DNA of 64,000 nucleotides from Anthonomus grandis grandis (Eukaryota > Arthropoda > Insecta > Coleoptera > Curculionidae), in assembly GCF_022605725.1 (NCBI RefSeq), contig NC_065567.1:39659127-39723126 (forward strand). Reading direction: 5' to 3'. A program made the translations under genes and the position numbers. The notes under the pieces are model-generated. The model searched no databases and was not told the origin of the DNA. It was given only the letters and a program-made list of their open reading frames with translations. Position 1 is the stretch's first letter; every line of letters begins with the position of its first letter. Positions 34,592 to 45,165 of the stretch are shown piece by piece.

Positions 34592-36247
34592 TTAAAAATT
34601 TTTATTCCTGGCGGGAGATCCACCAGAATAATAATTGCTATGACTCTCTCTGATTTTTTTAAGGCGTAGCAGCTTTTCTGATGAGAAGAAGGACCTGAAG
34701 GCTGACAGATCTGCTTCAACTTCAGTTGGACCAATACCATAGGCATCATGGTACCGAAAGTAGAGCCTCCGCAAAGAGTCCACGTCACCAGGAAGTCCCT
34801 CTGATGCAAGTGCCAATCGGATGCTGGTGTTGGTATGTCCTTCAAAACACACACTGGAGGGTTGATCATGCAGATAGGCAAGGAATATCCTAAGAGGTTT
34901 TAAGATGGAAAGGTCTCTCAGTCTGGCCAATAAATAGCGACCATCAGTCGCATCTGAGTCTCTTGATAACCGCACTATTGGTGGAGTCAACGGGTCCAAA
35001 TTATTTGCTATTTTATTCGCCACTGAATTTTTATCGATGACAAAATCAACCTCTAATAATTCTGTTGCAAGGGACTTAGAGGCAGCAATGGCCTCCCTAT
35101 CAGAACTAATTTTCAAAGATTGAATCTCTCTGGATATTGTAGCAGATGTTGATGGAACTGAGCGATGTGGCAGGTTATGGCTGTCTGGAGAGTGAGGCTT
35201 AGACTTAGACTGGGAAGGCTTAGATTTGGGCGAGGTGGTACTATTTATTTGGACTGGCGCTTTAGAGGTTTCCAAACATGAATTTATGAGAGTGCCCGGT
35301 GGCCACATACTAATATCCTTCAGCCGCTTTAATTGATTTAAGTTCTGCACACCAATTTTGAAGTCGGAATGTGCAGTGTCCTTGGTTTTTAGCATTGGGA
35401 AACATCGGATAAAGTCCGTCGTTCCCAGTTTTTCTTTGATAAAGTGTGCAAGCTGATTTCCGGTATACGGAAGTGGGATATTTGATACAACCACGTAATG
35501 CCATTCATCTTTGTTCATTGTGTTGTCCTTCGGTGACGTCGGAACCTCCGGGTCTGGTTTTTCTGTATGATCAGTCTGGCAGGCTATCGTCCTTTTAGTT
35601 ACAGGTTGGTAACTTTTAACATTATATTTTTCTTTAGCTAATTGTTCTATGGTGCGAGCCATTTGTTTAACATCTTTCCTCAGATTCACTACTTCACTTT
35701 TTAACTCTTCATTGGAAGAATCATGGACCTGTACCTTTACCGTCTCACCATGGTTGTCCATAAGAATTGATGACAGGTTGAAAATTTCCTGTTTCATATC
35801 TCTGATTGAATGGAAAAGAGATTCTTGTCCATTTTCAGAGACAGTATGGAGGCGATGAATGTCATCAATTTTGTCATAGAGATTCTTCCATTTGGAGTCG
35901 TGAGAACTTAAAATCTCGTACATCTCTGAAAACACTGGAAGAAGGTCGTTATTCTTCTTTAGACAGGTTCCCAGAGCATTGACATTTTCTAGAGATATCT
36001 GAGAGTTTTGCAGCTGCGAAACTTTATCATGAAGATATTTTAATGTTGGTGAATCACAAACACTGCAGAAAAATCTAATGTTGTTGTATTTCTGCTGATG
36101 AAGGACCTTTGTAGTTACCTTGTCCAGACCTGTGCAGCCCATACAGAAATTACGGCGGCATTCCCCACTGCAACGAAGTTTGTATTTCTCTTTATCCGAG
36201 ACGATTTTTTGGCAGGAATCGCACTTGAATTCAGCCATAATTCTCAA
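34592..36247 (-). CDS. LINE ORF1 protein with PHD-like zinc finger, 551 aa
   Basis: Residues 9-64 form a zinc-binding module with Cys at 9, 12, 26, 30, 35, 38, 61 and 64 (CDSC … FCMGC … FFCSVC), as in ORF1 proteins of CR1-type LINEs. A mostly polar, helix-prone middle follows (about 70-215), likely to oligomerise. Next comes a conserved block around WHYVVVSNIPLPYTG (about 250-330), a Ser/Pro/Lys-rich linker and a C-terminal block with DATDGRYLLARLRDLSIL and RKIRES-like basic residues. The expected role is RNA binding and delivery of the element RNA. The start at 36247 (MRIMAEF) precedes the zinc finger by eight residues. The stop TAA at 34592-34594 overlaps the proposed frameshift site. No internal stop. 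Confidence 0.85.
   Translation of the reverse strand: MRIMAEFKCDSCQKIVSDKEKYKLRCSGECRRNFCMGCTGLDKVTTKVLHQQKYNNIRFFCSVCDSPTLKYLHDKVSQLQNSQISLENVNALGTCLKKNNDLLPVFSEMYEILSSHDSKWKNLYDKIDDIHRLHTVSENGQESLFHSIRDMKQEIFNLSSILMDNHGETVKVQVHDSSNEELKSEVVNLRKDVKQMARTIEQLAKEKYNVKSYQPVTKRTIACQTDHTEKPDPEVPTSPKDNTMNKDEWHYVVVSNIPLPYTGNQLAHFIKEKLGTTDFIRCFPMLKTKDTAHSDFKIGVQNLNQLKRLKDISMWPPGTLINSCLETSKAPVQINSTTSPKSKPSQSKSKPHSPDSHNLPHRSVPSTSATISREIQSLKISSDREAIAASKSLATELLEVDFVIDKNSVANKIANNLDPLTPPIVRLSRDSDATDGRYLLARLRDLSILKPLRIFLAYLHDQPSSVCFEGHTNTSIRLALASEGLPGDVDSLRRLYFRYHDAYGIGPTEVEADLSAFRSFFSSEKLLRLKKIRESHSNYYSGGSPARNKNF
34595..34601 (-). promoter_or_regulatory. Candidate -1 ribosomal frameshift heptamer A AAU UUU
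   Basis: On the minus strand, ORF1 ends …AAA AAT TTT TAA. The heptamer AAATTTT fits X XXY YYZ in the ORF1 frame and lies directly before the stop. A -1 slip there enters the ORF2 frame (AAA TTT TTA AAT GAC TTG…) with no stop. A stimulatory structure was not verified. Confidence 0.5.
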
Positions 36248-36636
36248 GTGGACGGTAGATGTTTATACAGGAAAAACTCAAAAATAGTTCAACAGACAGA
36301 GTTACACAGGAACTAAATAGTTAGCGGGAAATGTTTTTTAACTAGAAAGCACGCACAGAAATTAATGTTCAATATTAAAAGTTCAATAAATATCGAAAAA
36401 GTCAATGGTAGCTATACAAGGTCACGTTAAGTTACACCGGAAAAGTTTATACTAGCGGAACGTAAACAGTAGAATAGGAACTAGAATTTATCAGGAAGCG
36501 TATGTATATCGGAAAACACGCCGTTGTAATTTTTAAACAAAAAAGTTTTTTAAAACACGCGGTCAAATCAAAACAAAACAAACATTCAATACTAACAGAG
36601 CCAACGAACGAAAACACGACCGTCTCGTACGACTGC
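36248..36636 (-). promoter_or_regulatory. LINE 5' UTR with probable internal promoter
   Basis: Lies between the inferred 5' end and ORF1. It begins CAGTCGTACGAGACGGTCGT on the minus strand, with an initiator-like CAGT and downstream GACGG, as in jockey-type internal promoters. The exact +1 is inferred. Confidence 0.4.
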
Positions 36637-36684
36637 TGCAAGTAGAATGACAGACAGTGAATTGCGATCGTTCAAATATATAAT

Positions 36685-36760
36685 AATCGAAAATAATTAT
36701 TCTAACCAATGGATTAGAAGACGGGATCCTGTTGAATGGCTACCAAGATCTCCGGCTGGC
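36685..36760 (+). pseudogene. Mariner-type transposase C-terminal scrap
   Basis: Reads NNYSNQWIRRRDPVEWLPRS, the third-catalytic-acid region of an IS630-type transposase. It may be the continuation of the relic at 30870-31372 across the LINE, but I could not confirm a target duplication. A GC-rich, partly palindromic block (36770-36880) follows. Confidence 0.55.
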
Positions 36761-36907
36761 GGAACAACAACGAAAACGCGCAAAGAAGATGCGCGTTTGT
36801 GCGCACTGAATGCAACGCAACGTTGCAAAACGTTTTGCGCGGTTCAGCACGCCCGGTCTGAACGCACCTTAAGGTTAAATATTTTAGGTTTCATTGGTGT
36901 AATTTAG

Positions 36908-37585
36908 TGTCGTTTAATTTCAGCTTTTGTGAATGAAATTAGTTGTAGTAGTTATAAGGGCTTAAAATTCACCTATTGCTTCTGCAGGTAGGTAACACAT
37001 TTTTATACCCCTAGTTCTAATATTAAAAAAAATAAATATAATATATTATGTAAGACAGGTGTAATATTTGTTACGTGTTATTTACTATTTATGTATAAAA
37101 TACTATTAATACTATCAACTAAATATTGATTTTTATTTTAATAAGATTGAAATCACAAATATTGCTATAAATGAAACCTTTGTGGTAACTTTCCAAAGCA
37201 ATATATCATGTACTAAAAGACATGCATACGATATTCTAAAATGTTGCAAAAACATCCCACATAACATGTTATACAGACGTTGAAAAAGAGTGACATGGTT
37301 GCTGCCAGAAACATTTCTGGTACATACTGTCGGGAAATAGGGTCATTGCTAGCATTTTTCTACTGTCGCAAGCAAATGTTTAAGATTCCTAGCATATTTC
37401 TGTGTTATTAGGGAAAGTTTAAAAAAATGTAAACTAGCAGAATTTATAATAAAATAACTTAAATAATATATAAAATACATACCTACATAAATAATCTAAA
37501 TGAAGACTTTAATGAGGACCTCAAGGAAGGTAAACTGCTAAACACTAGGCTTTAAATATTAGGAATTTTGGAAATAATAAGTTAA
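36908..37585. other. Stretch without supported feature
   Basis: AT-rich; no coding frame or element end recognised. Confidence 0.35.
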
Positions 37586-37589
37586 AATA

Positions 37590-37770
37590 TTGGCAGCGAT
37601 AAGTCTTGGAATGACCATATAGCAGCAATAGCTAAAGCGGCTTTTCAAAAACTGGGGGCTAACTTTAAAATGAAAGACTGCATTCACCGCAATAACTTTT
37701 AATGCTTTACAAGGCTCGTCCACCTCTTTAGCACTATTCTCACATATGGAGTAACCCAAAAATACTTTGA
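37590..37770 (+). pseudogene. LINE pol C-terminal scrap
   Basis: A frame reads SWNDHIAAIAKAAFQKLGAN, then FKMKD. This closely resembles SWHDHVAEIARAASKKLGVL of the LINE at 52.3-55.1 kb, so it is a fragment of the same or a sister family in the opposite orientation. Confidence 0.65.
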
Positions 37771-38229
37771 AGCTAATCTATGATCTAGTTTATCAAGTGT
37801 CAAATTGCAAGCTTAAAGCAAATCTCAAGTCACTTCAGCAATATATTGTGTAATTTTAAGTAAATTTGTTGTGGTGGAAAAACTTTAATAAAGCAATGTT
37901 GGTCGGTCATAATATTAAGAGGTGAGTAAATTCTTCGGTGAATGGTTCATGCAGCTTAGTAAGATTAGGCTAATGGACTTTATAGATTAAACGCTGCATT
38001 TAATTACAAAATTTGAATTATTTTCAAACGTAAACGCAAAATTCCGAAAAAATTACTTAAAAATTAAATTGGCGCGAGAACTGTCTTTATCGGCTTCTAA
38101 GCAGCTTCCGTCCTTTACCTCGCGCGACTTGCCGATACATTTATTTTTTCAACGCGCACATGGACGCTGGTATCACGGTCACAAGTCAGTGGCGCTCGAC
38201 AGTTATAAAATTTAAATAAATGGGAAACT

Positions 38230-41200
38230 GTACATACCGGCCACCATGAAACGATAGATTTCAACACGAAAAATTTTCCAAACGAACCTTATATTCACTA
38301 CATGTATCACTCCGTCTACTCCTGGAACGCACTCAACCACTCTAGACGTTCTGCACTTAAGAGAAGAAAGGTTGTCCTCCTTGACAAGAACTAAGTTACC
38401 TGCGGAGAGGCTGTTCGATCCAGTCTGGAACTACTTCTGCCTGGATTGAAGTTCTTAGATATACTCCTTACTTCATCTAGACCAAAAGTGCTGTAAAATT
38501 TGCTGGAGCCTTTTAAAGTGGCGGAGTCGATTTTCTAGTATTTCGGTCAATCATGAAGGGATAGAATAGGTCTGCCTGTTTGGAAATTTCCAGGACTCAG
38601 GGAAGAAAATGTCATCGTTAGATGAGATTTTCGTTCAAATGAAATTATGAAAATTAACTCCTTCGCCGGTTATATGACGACTTATCTCCGACCACTAAAA
38701 TGTAAAAACTTGCGCAGCTTAGTGTCAGCTTCCACGAAGGCGGTCATCATTCCCACAGTAAAAGTCAATCGGCCTACTCCTTCTTGCAATAAATCGCTTA
38801 AAAGTAGCAAGAAAGGTAGCACTTGTGAGCTCAGTCACCAGTTCGAGATAAACAGCCTTATCAAAAAACAGACAAAAAAGTAAAATATGATTCTCCTTAT
38901 TTTCTAAAATAGGTTTATTAGTTAACAAGTTGTAATAAACTTGTTTAAATGACTGAATTTGGGAAACTCTATCTAAATTTTCCCTTGCTAAATTTCACTC
39001 ATTAGCTGTCAAATCGGGTTTTCAAATTCTATTATGGCCAAGTTTTCTAGCTCTACAATTGTTAATAAGTCTATAACAAAAACCTAAAACGCGAGTTCAC
39101 TTCTTAAGAGAAGAAAACTTGTTAAACAAATCAAACTCAAGCACATGCTCAAAAATATTGCCACATTAGCAACAATCTTCTGTTCAGGTATATGTTCATC
39201 TGGAATATTTTCCACGCGATTTAAAGGTAAAGTCTCCTCCGTCAACCAATGAGGCCTATTAAACCAAAATTTATTGTCAATAAGATTGAGTTCAGTACAC
39301 CTACGAGAAACTAGATCTGTTGGATTTTCCTCTGAGCGTACATGCTGCCAGTTTTCCGGATTTGTGAGAGACTAAATGTTAATTAGTCTAACTTCTTCGT
39401 ACAAAAGTGTGAATGCTGTCCGAATTACCATTAATCCATCCTAGTGTAATTGTAAAATCACTCCTATAATAAGTTACTTCACCAAACTCTATCTGAATCA
39501 TGTCAACGATTTTCTTTGTCAATCTAGTAGCTATCAGTGCCACTGACTCTATTCTAGGCAGAGTTGGGGGTCTTGACTGGAGCAACCTTTGCTTAGGGCA
39601 TTACAAAAACGATGCATAAGTACCATCAAAATTAATCGACCAAACATATATTGCAACACCATACGCCCTTTCTGATGCAGCAAACGTATGCAACTCTACA
39701 AACAGCATGTTTTTGGAAATCATGCACGTTGGGATCTTCAACTGATGTAAATTTTGCAAGTCCTGGCAAAAGTTATCCCAGACTTCAAACAAAGTACTTA
39801 AAACTTCAGCATCCCAGTCTGAATGCTTCTTCCACCGACTCTAAACAATCAACTTAGCCACTAAAATAACTGGTTGAACCAATCCCAATGGGTTGGATAT
39901 CTGACTAATCTTACATTTGTTTTTCCTGAAAAATCGCTAATTTTATATTGAATACTATCAGTATATGCATTCCAATATAAGCCTAACGTATTGTTCTGCT
40001 CATTTTCACCCAGCTTTAGCATACTAGCTTCTAAACTGTCCTTCACTTGGAAAATTTTACGAAAAATTTCTCTTATTTGAGCCACGTTCTCAACTCAAAA
40101 CCTGCACTCTCCAAAATCATAGAAATTTCTCTCTACAAGGATAGCAACTCACTCTCGCTGTCAGTACCTGTCAATACGTCATCCATAAACATGTTTGATT
40201 ATACCAGCATCTTGTTTAATTATACCAGCTGCTACTGGAAGCTCAGATTCATAGATACTAGCTACTTGATGAAGGCAACGTATGGCTAAAAATAGACTAC
40301 TCGCCATACCATATACTACTGTGTTTAACACATATCACACTATGTTTCCATCATTCCTACGCCATAGTATACGCTGATATGATCTACGCTCTGGGTTAAT
40401 TAAAATCTGCCTAAACATGTTTGAAATGGCAGCAATTAACACATATTTATGTTTGCGAAATCTAGTCAAAAGCGAAACTAAGTCACTACCAATAGAAGAC
40501 CCCGTATATTGAACACAATTTAAACTTAAGCCGCTAGATGTCACCTAGAGGCATTGAAAACAACACGCAGTTTACAAGTCAAACTGTCCTTTTTGATTAC
40601 TGCGCGGTCAGGTAAAATAAAACACTCATTATCCTTACTCTGTCTCCAGTCACTATTTACCTCGGTCATGTGTCTAAGATTTTCAACTTCTGCCATAAAC
40701 GTAAAATATTCTTCCTTTAACTCTACATTTTTTAAAAACTTTCTGTCTTAAAACTTTAGACTTGCTAATGCCACTATCTTAGAGTTACCTAAATCTGACA
40801 AATTATCCTTGGATGGAATTTTAATAATAAATCTACCCGAGGAATATCGCTGAAAAGTTTCTAAAAAATATTTCTCACAATAATCATCCTTAATCTCGGG
40901 AGCTACAGGTTCCTGAAGCTGCCAAAATTTTATAAGAGTCCGATTGAGAGCATCATGAATAGCTAAATTACAAACGGATTTATAACTCTAATCTAATTCT
41001 GTCCGTTGCAACACAGGTTGCCCTTTACCTAGTTTTATCTGCTCCATAATTAAAATATCATAGAAAATATCCACACCCAATAAAATCTCAATATCTTGTG
41101 AGACATTAAGTAATGGATCTGCCTATTTAATATTTTTAGGTTTTTGTACAGGTTTACTCTTAAAGGAAAATAAAGGAAGTGGAGGAGTCACTTGCTTAAT

Positions 41201-41545
41201 GACTAAACACTTTAAGTCCCTAATATACTGCCCAATGTGAGATTGCATTCTAACCATAGTCTGGTATGTGATCTGAACATATCCAGCACATCCACATTTT
41301 GAACAAGACTAGCTAAATCAGTCTCAGCTGCTTCATTTCGGGGAAGAGACTTTGATGTAGCCACATATGAGTCTCTATTTGTCACCACCACACATCCTTG
41401 GAATCTCGACATAGCAAGGAGTTGTGCATTAAATCACAAAACCTACAGCGAGCCTTGCTGCAGCCTTATGTATCATGGAAAGGGCTAAAACAATTCAAAC
41501 ACAACCTCCTAACCTCTGAGTTCTTTGCAGGACAGTCCATCGTTT
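38230..41545 (-). mobile_element. Degenerate BEL/Pao retrotransposon
   Basis: Minus-strand order, from high to low coordinates: gag zinc knuckle (RRLCLNCFSPFHD and CRFCDLMHNSLLC, about 41430-41530), a long decayed stretch, RT (LTRFRKHKYVLIAAISNMFR and ILINPERRSYQRILWR, 40335-40544), RNase H region (VELHTFAASERAYGVAIYVW, 39601-39792; LPRIESVALIATRL, 39388-39585), post-RNase H (NWQHVRSEENPTDLVSRRC, about 39290-39360), integrase (KAVYLELVTELTSATFLATF, 38725-38928) and the C-terminal LVKEDNLSSLKC and PGVDGVIHVVNI (about 38300-38390). This is the Pao pol order. There are many stops. The 5' gag is missing at the junction with gypsy sequence near 41545, and LTRs are not identified. Confidence 0.8.
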
Positions 41546-43215
41546 TCATCATCCATTCAAAAGTGGCAGGAGCATTGCACAGTTCAAATGCTTCACCTTA
41601 AAATACCATTATCCAGCACCCGCCGTGAAAGCCGTCTTTTCTCGATATTCAGGAGCCGACCCAACTTGCCAATATCTACTTTTCAGGTCTAGCATGAAAA
41701 AGATATTCGATCCAGCCAGGGTGTTTAAAGAAGAGAGTTTACGGAAGGCTTTTTTTGAAGACGTAGCAGTTTTGACATGCAGCTAAATGATTCTATGACG
41801 CTGTTCTAGGCCATACTCTTACAATATTAACTAACAATATTATCAGCCTCCTCTCTCTTGGCCACTACCACTGATCTTTTAGATGACTGCCGTATGGGCC
41901 AAGCATTTTTTGTATTGATTTTCTACTGGATTATGTTGGTCCTCCCTTTTGTCTTATTAAAAAAACATCTCGATATGCCTCGGACTAATGTTTTGCCTGT
42001 CATTTGATTTCCGATTCTTAGCTGGAGATGTTACTATGTCGGGTCTTATGATTGTTTTTGACGCATCTGTATCCAGTAGCACAGTGCGAAGGATTCGACA
42101 TAAGCGTCGACGAAAATACTGTTGGTGTGATGTTGGATCGAGGAGACCTACGCGGAATTTACTGGGGCTTGTTGAATACAGGTCAACGATCGCCCCTGCG
42201 CATCAACTTCAATCTTCCTATGTGACCTTTGCCACATGTGCAGCATTCCAACTTCCCATCCTGGCTGCTACGTTCGCAGCTGATAGATATTTAATGATCT
42301 AGTACCATCAAATTAAGGAAGCTTTAGGTGAATCAGCCCAACATATTATGTATAGGCACAAATTTCGTTCTTGCTTTTGACTGCTGAAGCGTAGCTCATC
42401 GAAAATATTCACGTCCATTATTGCGATTCTGTTTTAAGCTTCCTAGATCCTGTCCTCTGTCAATGAAAGAATCTTTTTTCTAGTGAAGAGAAGATTGTTC
42501 CTTAATTTCATTTTGTAAAACCTTTTTTTTTCAAAATCTTTTAGAAACTCGGGTAACCAAGCCCTTGCTTTTGGAGACACCTCAAACTAACGCTGATAAA
42601 TATTCTAGGATGTAGTAGCATCAAACTGAGGCGCATCAGCCGTATAGGCCAATACGGCTGAACTTTGTTCTTGTTGACAACTGCGGCAGGTCTACAGAGC
42701 AGCTCATCAAAAGTTTTGACGTCCAATGTTGCGATTCTATTTTGAACTTTCTGAATCCTATCCTTCAATAATGAAAGAATCCGCTTTTCCAGTGAAGTAG
42801 GTTTTTCCAAAAATTCGTTTTTTAATTCCTTCTTGTTTTCCAAAATCTTTTTATCTTTGCATAATTTTCAAATAATTTCGCTTTCAGTTTGGCAGCAGTT
42901 TCTTCCATCTTTACAGAAATTTCCAGCAGTTTAGCTTCTAGGTTGGCGGATTTTTCTTGCACCTTTACTTCAAAACCTCGCAACATTTGACTGATATCGC
43001 TTGCATCAGCAAAAATAAAGGTCTCCGGGTAATGGTTGACTAAGCCGATCTTACAAGTCCGCTTTCTTTTCCGTCATATCGCTGTTCCTTTCTTCTAGCT
43101 TCCTTTTCCGCTCAGTAGCTTTTAAGTCGATCAGCTTTGCATTTTCACAATCAATCCCAATCACCAGTTGACTGACGTTCAATTCACACCAATGTAGCAT
43201 CTTTTACTGTTCGTT
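41546..43215 (-). mobile_element. Ty3/gypsy relic: gag, protease and start of RT
   Basis: Minus-strand order: a coiled-coil gag-like region (43200-42540; Lys/Glu-rich, for example LEERNSDMTEKKADLQDRL), a zinc knuckle-like CCTCGKGHIGR (about 42230), an aspartic protease active-site segment LLDTDASKTIIRPDIV (about 42040; the family's DTGA is DTDA here) and RT motifs DLKSRYWQVGSAPEYREKTA followed by LCNAPATFEWMMK (about 41555-41700). The RT then runs directly into BEL gag sequence, so the 3' half is lost. Stops and shifts throughout. Confidence 0.7.
42300..42855 (-). repeat. Tandem duplication within gypsy gag (~310-bp period)
   Basis: 42360-42545 and 42665-42855 share an ordered series of matching words: TTCGTTCTTG/TTTGTTCTTG, CTCATC(G/A)AAA, TTGCGATTCT(G/A)TTTT, AATGAAAGAATC and CAAAATCTTTT. 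The second unit (42541-42843) stays open as a 100-codon minus frame. The duplication lies in the coiled-coil gag segment. Confidence 0.65.
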
Positions 43216-43609
43216 TAGATGTGAATTAAAACAATTAATGTAAAAAAATAGTCAACTAATTTAATACACAGGTACAAAGTAAATATGAAGACTTAAAACT
43301 AATTAAGACGTGTATAATACGCGTCTTGTAATACACGTCTTGTTCAACGGGACATGCATGCATAGAATAATAGTACTTAGATAGGAAACTCCCGTAAGAG
43401 CCAATAGAACACTGAACGTTGAATGAAATGGGTTTGTGACGTCATAATAATGGGTAATTTAAAATTTGATTATGGCACCAAATGTGAATTTCGCTCTATT
43501 TGTTCCTTTTTCTGTGTGCGCACTATAATTTCTGAAAAAACCATTACATTTCATACTAGATCCATATTAAGAAATTAAACAAGAAATATTTACAAAATGT
43601 ATTACTATA

Positions 43610-44145
43610 TTATAAGAAGAGATTATAGCAAAAAATTCACAAGTTATACAATAAAAATTAACAGTTGTCCACCCTTGTTAAAACTTTAAATAAAATATAA
43701 AAATTCTTCCAAATTTCTTAATATATAAACTTATAACTTTAATTAGGAACTTTGTTGTATGAAGAACAAAACTTTGAGAATTAGGGTTTATTTAGGGTGT
43801 TACAGAAGATATAAATGTATAAAGGTCAATAAAAATTTAATTAAATCACCAAAAAAATACTGCATATTTAATTCACTAGTAATGTTCCTTAGTAAATATT
43901 ATAAATTATATAACTACCAACAAATTAGCAAGCAAAGAGGAACAAGTAAACATTATAGCAGCAGAAACAAAAGATAAGAAATTCACAATTTATACAATCA
44001 AAATTAACAGTTATACATGCTTGTTGAAATATTAAATGAAATATAAAAATTCTTCCAAATTCCATAATGTATAAACTTAGTTTAATGTGAAGCTTTATTG
44101 TATGAAGAGCAAAGTTTGCAAAATAGAGTTCATACAGGGTATGGC
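43610..44145. repeat. Direct repeat, ~190-bp units ~350 bp apart
   Basis: 43620-43800 and 43970-44140 share ATTCACAA(G/T)TTATACAAT, AAAATTAACAGTT, AATATAAAAATTCTTCCAAA and TTGTATGAAGA(A/G)CAAA in the same order. No coding capacity is recognised. It may be a decayed tandem repeat or subterminal part of an element. Confidence 0.6.
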
Positions 44146-44730
44146 AAAAGTAAAATTTACAGGAGTTACCATTTTTCTATTTGCTTTAAAAATGTTAGAC
44201 TCCAAGATTTGCATATGATCCAAAATTACTCATCCATTGAAACTGCTAAAATTGCTTTTTTTTCAGGTTTGGCATCAGATTTTAAGTAAGTAGTAAACAA
44301 GATGAATTCTGCTCCATATTGAGCCTCACTGAGCTATTTATTCTGGAATCCAATCTCTAGAAGTAGAAATTATATTTTAAAGTATTAATTTTTAAAATCA
44401 TTCAAAAAAATAAAATCTTACTCCATTTTGCCATATTGTCAGCCTAGGATCCTATGATATTACTAAAGACGTTTTTTACGAAAAGACAGCTTTTCATTTT
44501 TAATCCGTCAATATACATATTCTGTGGTCAACTGATGCTTTATGTGATCAAAAGTGGTGAGTTCTTTATAATTGTGATCTGAAAAAAGACATTTTTAAAT
44601 GGAATGTCTTATACATCTTGGGTTTAAAGACATAAAAAGATATTATTTTATTGATTTCAAATATATCATACCAAATATTAGGCCAAACAACAGTGGTATC
44701 AGTCTAAGCGACACATTACTAAGTTAAGTA

Positions 44731-45165
44731 TATTGTAACGAAATTCGGGAACACACTTTTATTGTCAACGTCAAAAACACTAACCTAACTCGCTTTGACT
44801 GTCGTTTAATTGTTTCCAAGGTAAAAACTGACTAAACAATTAAAACTGAATGATTTGTCACGAAGCGCGTTCTTTTTAAAACCCGATGGAACAGTTTCGA
44901 AATATTTAGAATTATCTTCATTGTTTTTGCCCAAAGAGACCAATAATTTTAGGAGAATACTGACAGTCAAAGCAAGCAAGTATACAAATTCTAGAAAATT
45001 AGAACTACAGGGATTTACAATAATATAACCTAAATAACCTAAATTGGGGCCAAAATGGGGCTCTCAAACAAGATGAACTACCTAAAAACTAAACACTATA
45101 GATGAAAATAATAAACCAAACGTAAGTAGAACCCTAAAGAAACCCTACGAATCAACTTTAACTAC
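44731..45165. repeat. Interspersed repeat shared with 28.69 kb (possible LTR)
   Basis: The better-preserved copy, starting TGTAACGAAATTCGGGAACA and running to about 45165. It has no coding frame. TGTAACG-type starts are common in gypsy LTRs, hence the LTR guess. It matches 28690-29120 along its length with small indels. Confidence 0.55.

Larger units (their letters stand above)
31373..36636 (-). mobile_element. Near-intact two-ORF LINE (CR1/jockey-type), ~5.3 kb
   Basis: Minus-strand element with a 5' UTR (36248-36636), ORF1 (PHD-like zinc finger protein) and ORF2 (apurinic-type endonuclease plus RT), an A-rich 3' UTR and AATAAAGCATTG near its 3' end at about 31373-31393. Both ORFs are open at full length, making this the youngest element in the window. 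The 5' end is put at about 36636 because CAGTCGTACGAGACGGTCGT there resembles the start of jockey-like elements with an internal promoter. No clean target duplication was found. It sits between two pieces of mariner-type transposase. Confidence 0.8.

Noticed and set aside
41988..42302. 104-codon plus-strand ORF
   Set aside because: Antisense to the gypsy zinc knuckle and protease region, which has recognisable motifs on the minus strand.
44137..44450. Possible 310-bp MITE with CAGGGTATGGCAAAA-like left end
   Set aside because: The right end matches only loosely (ATATGGCAAAATGGA) and no target duplication is seen.
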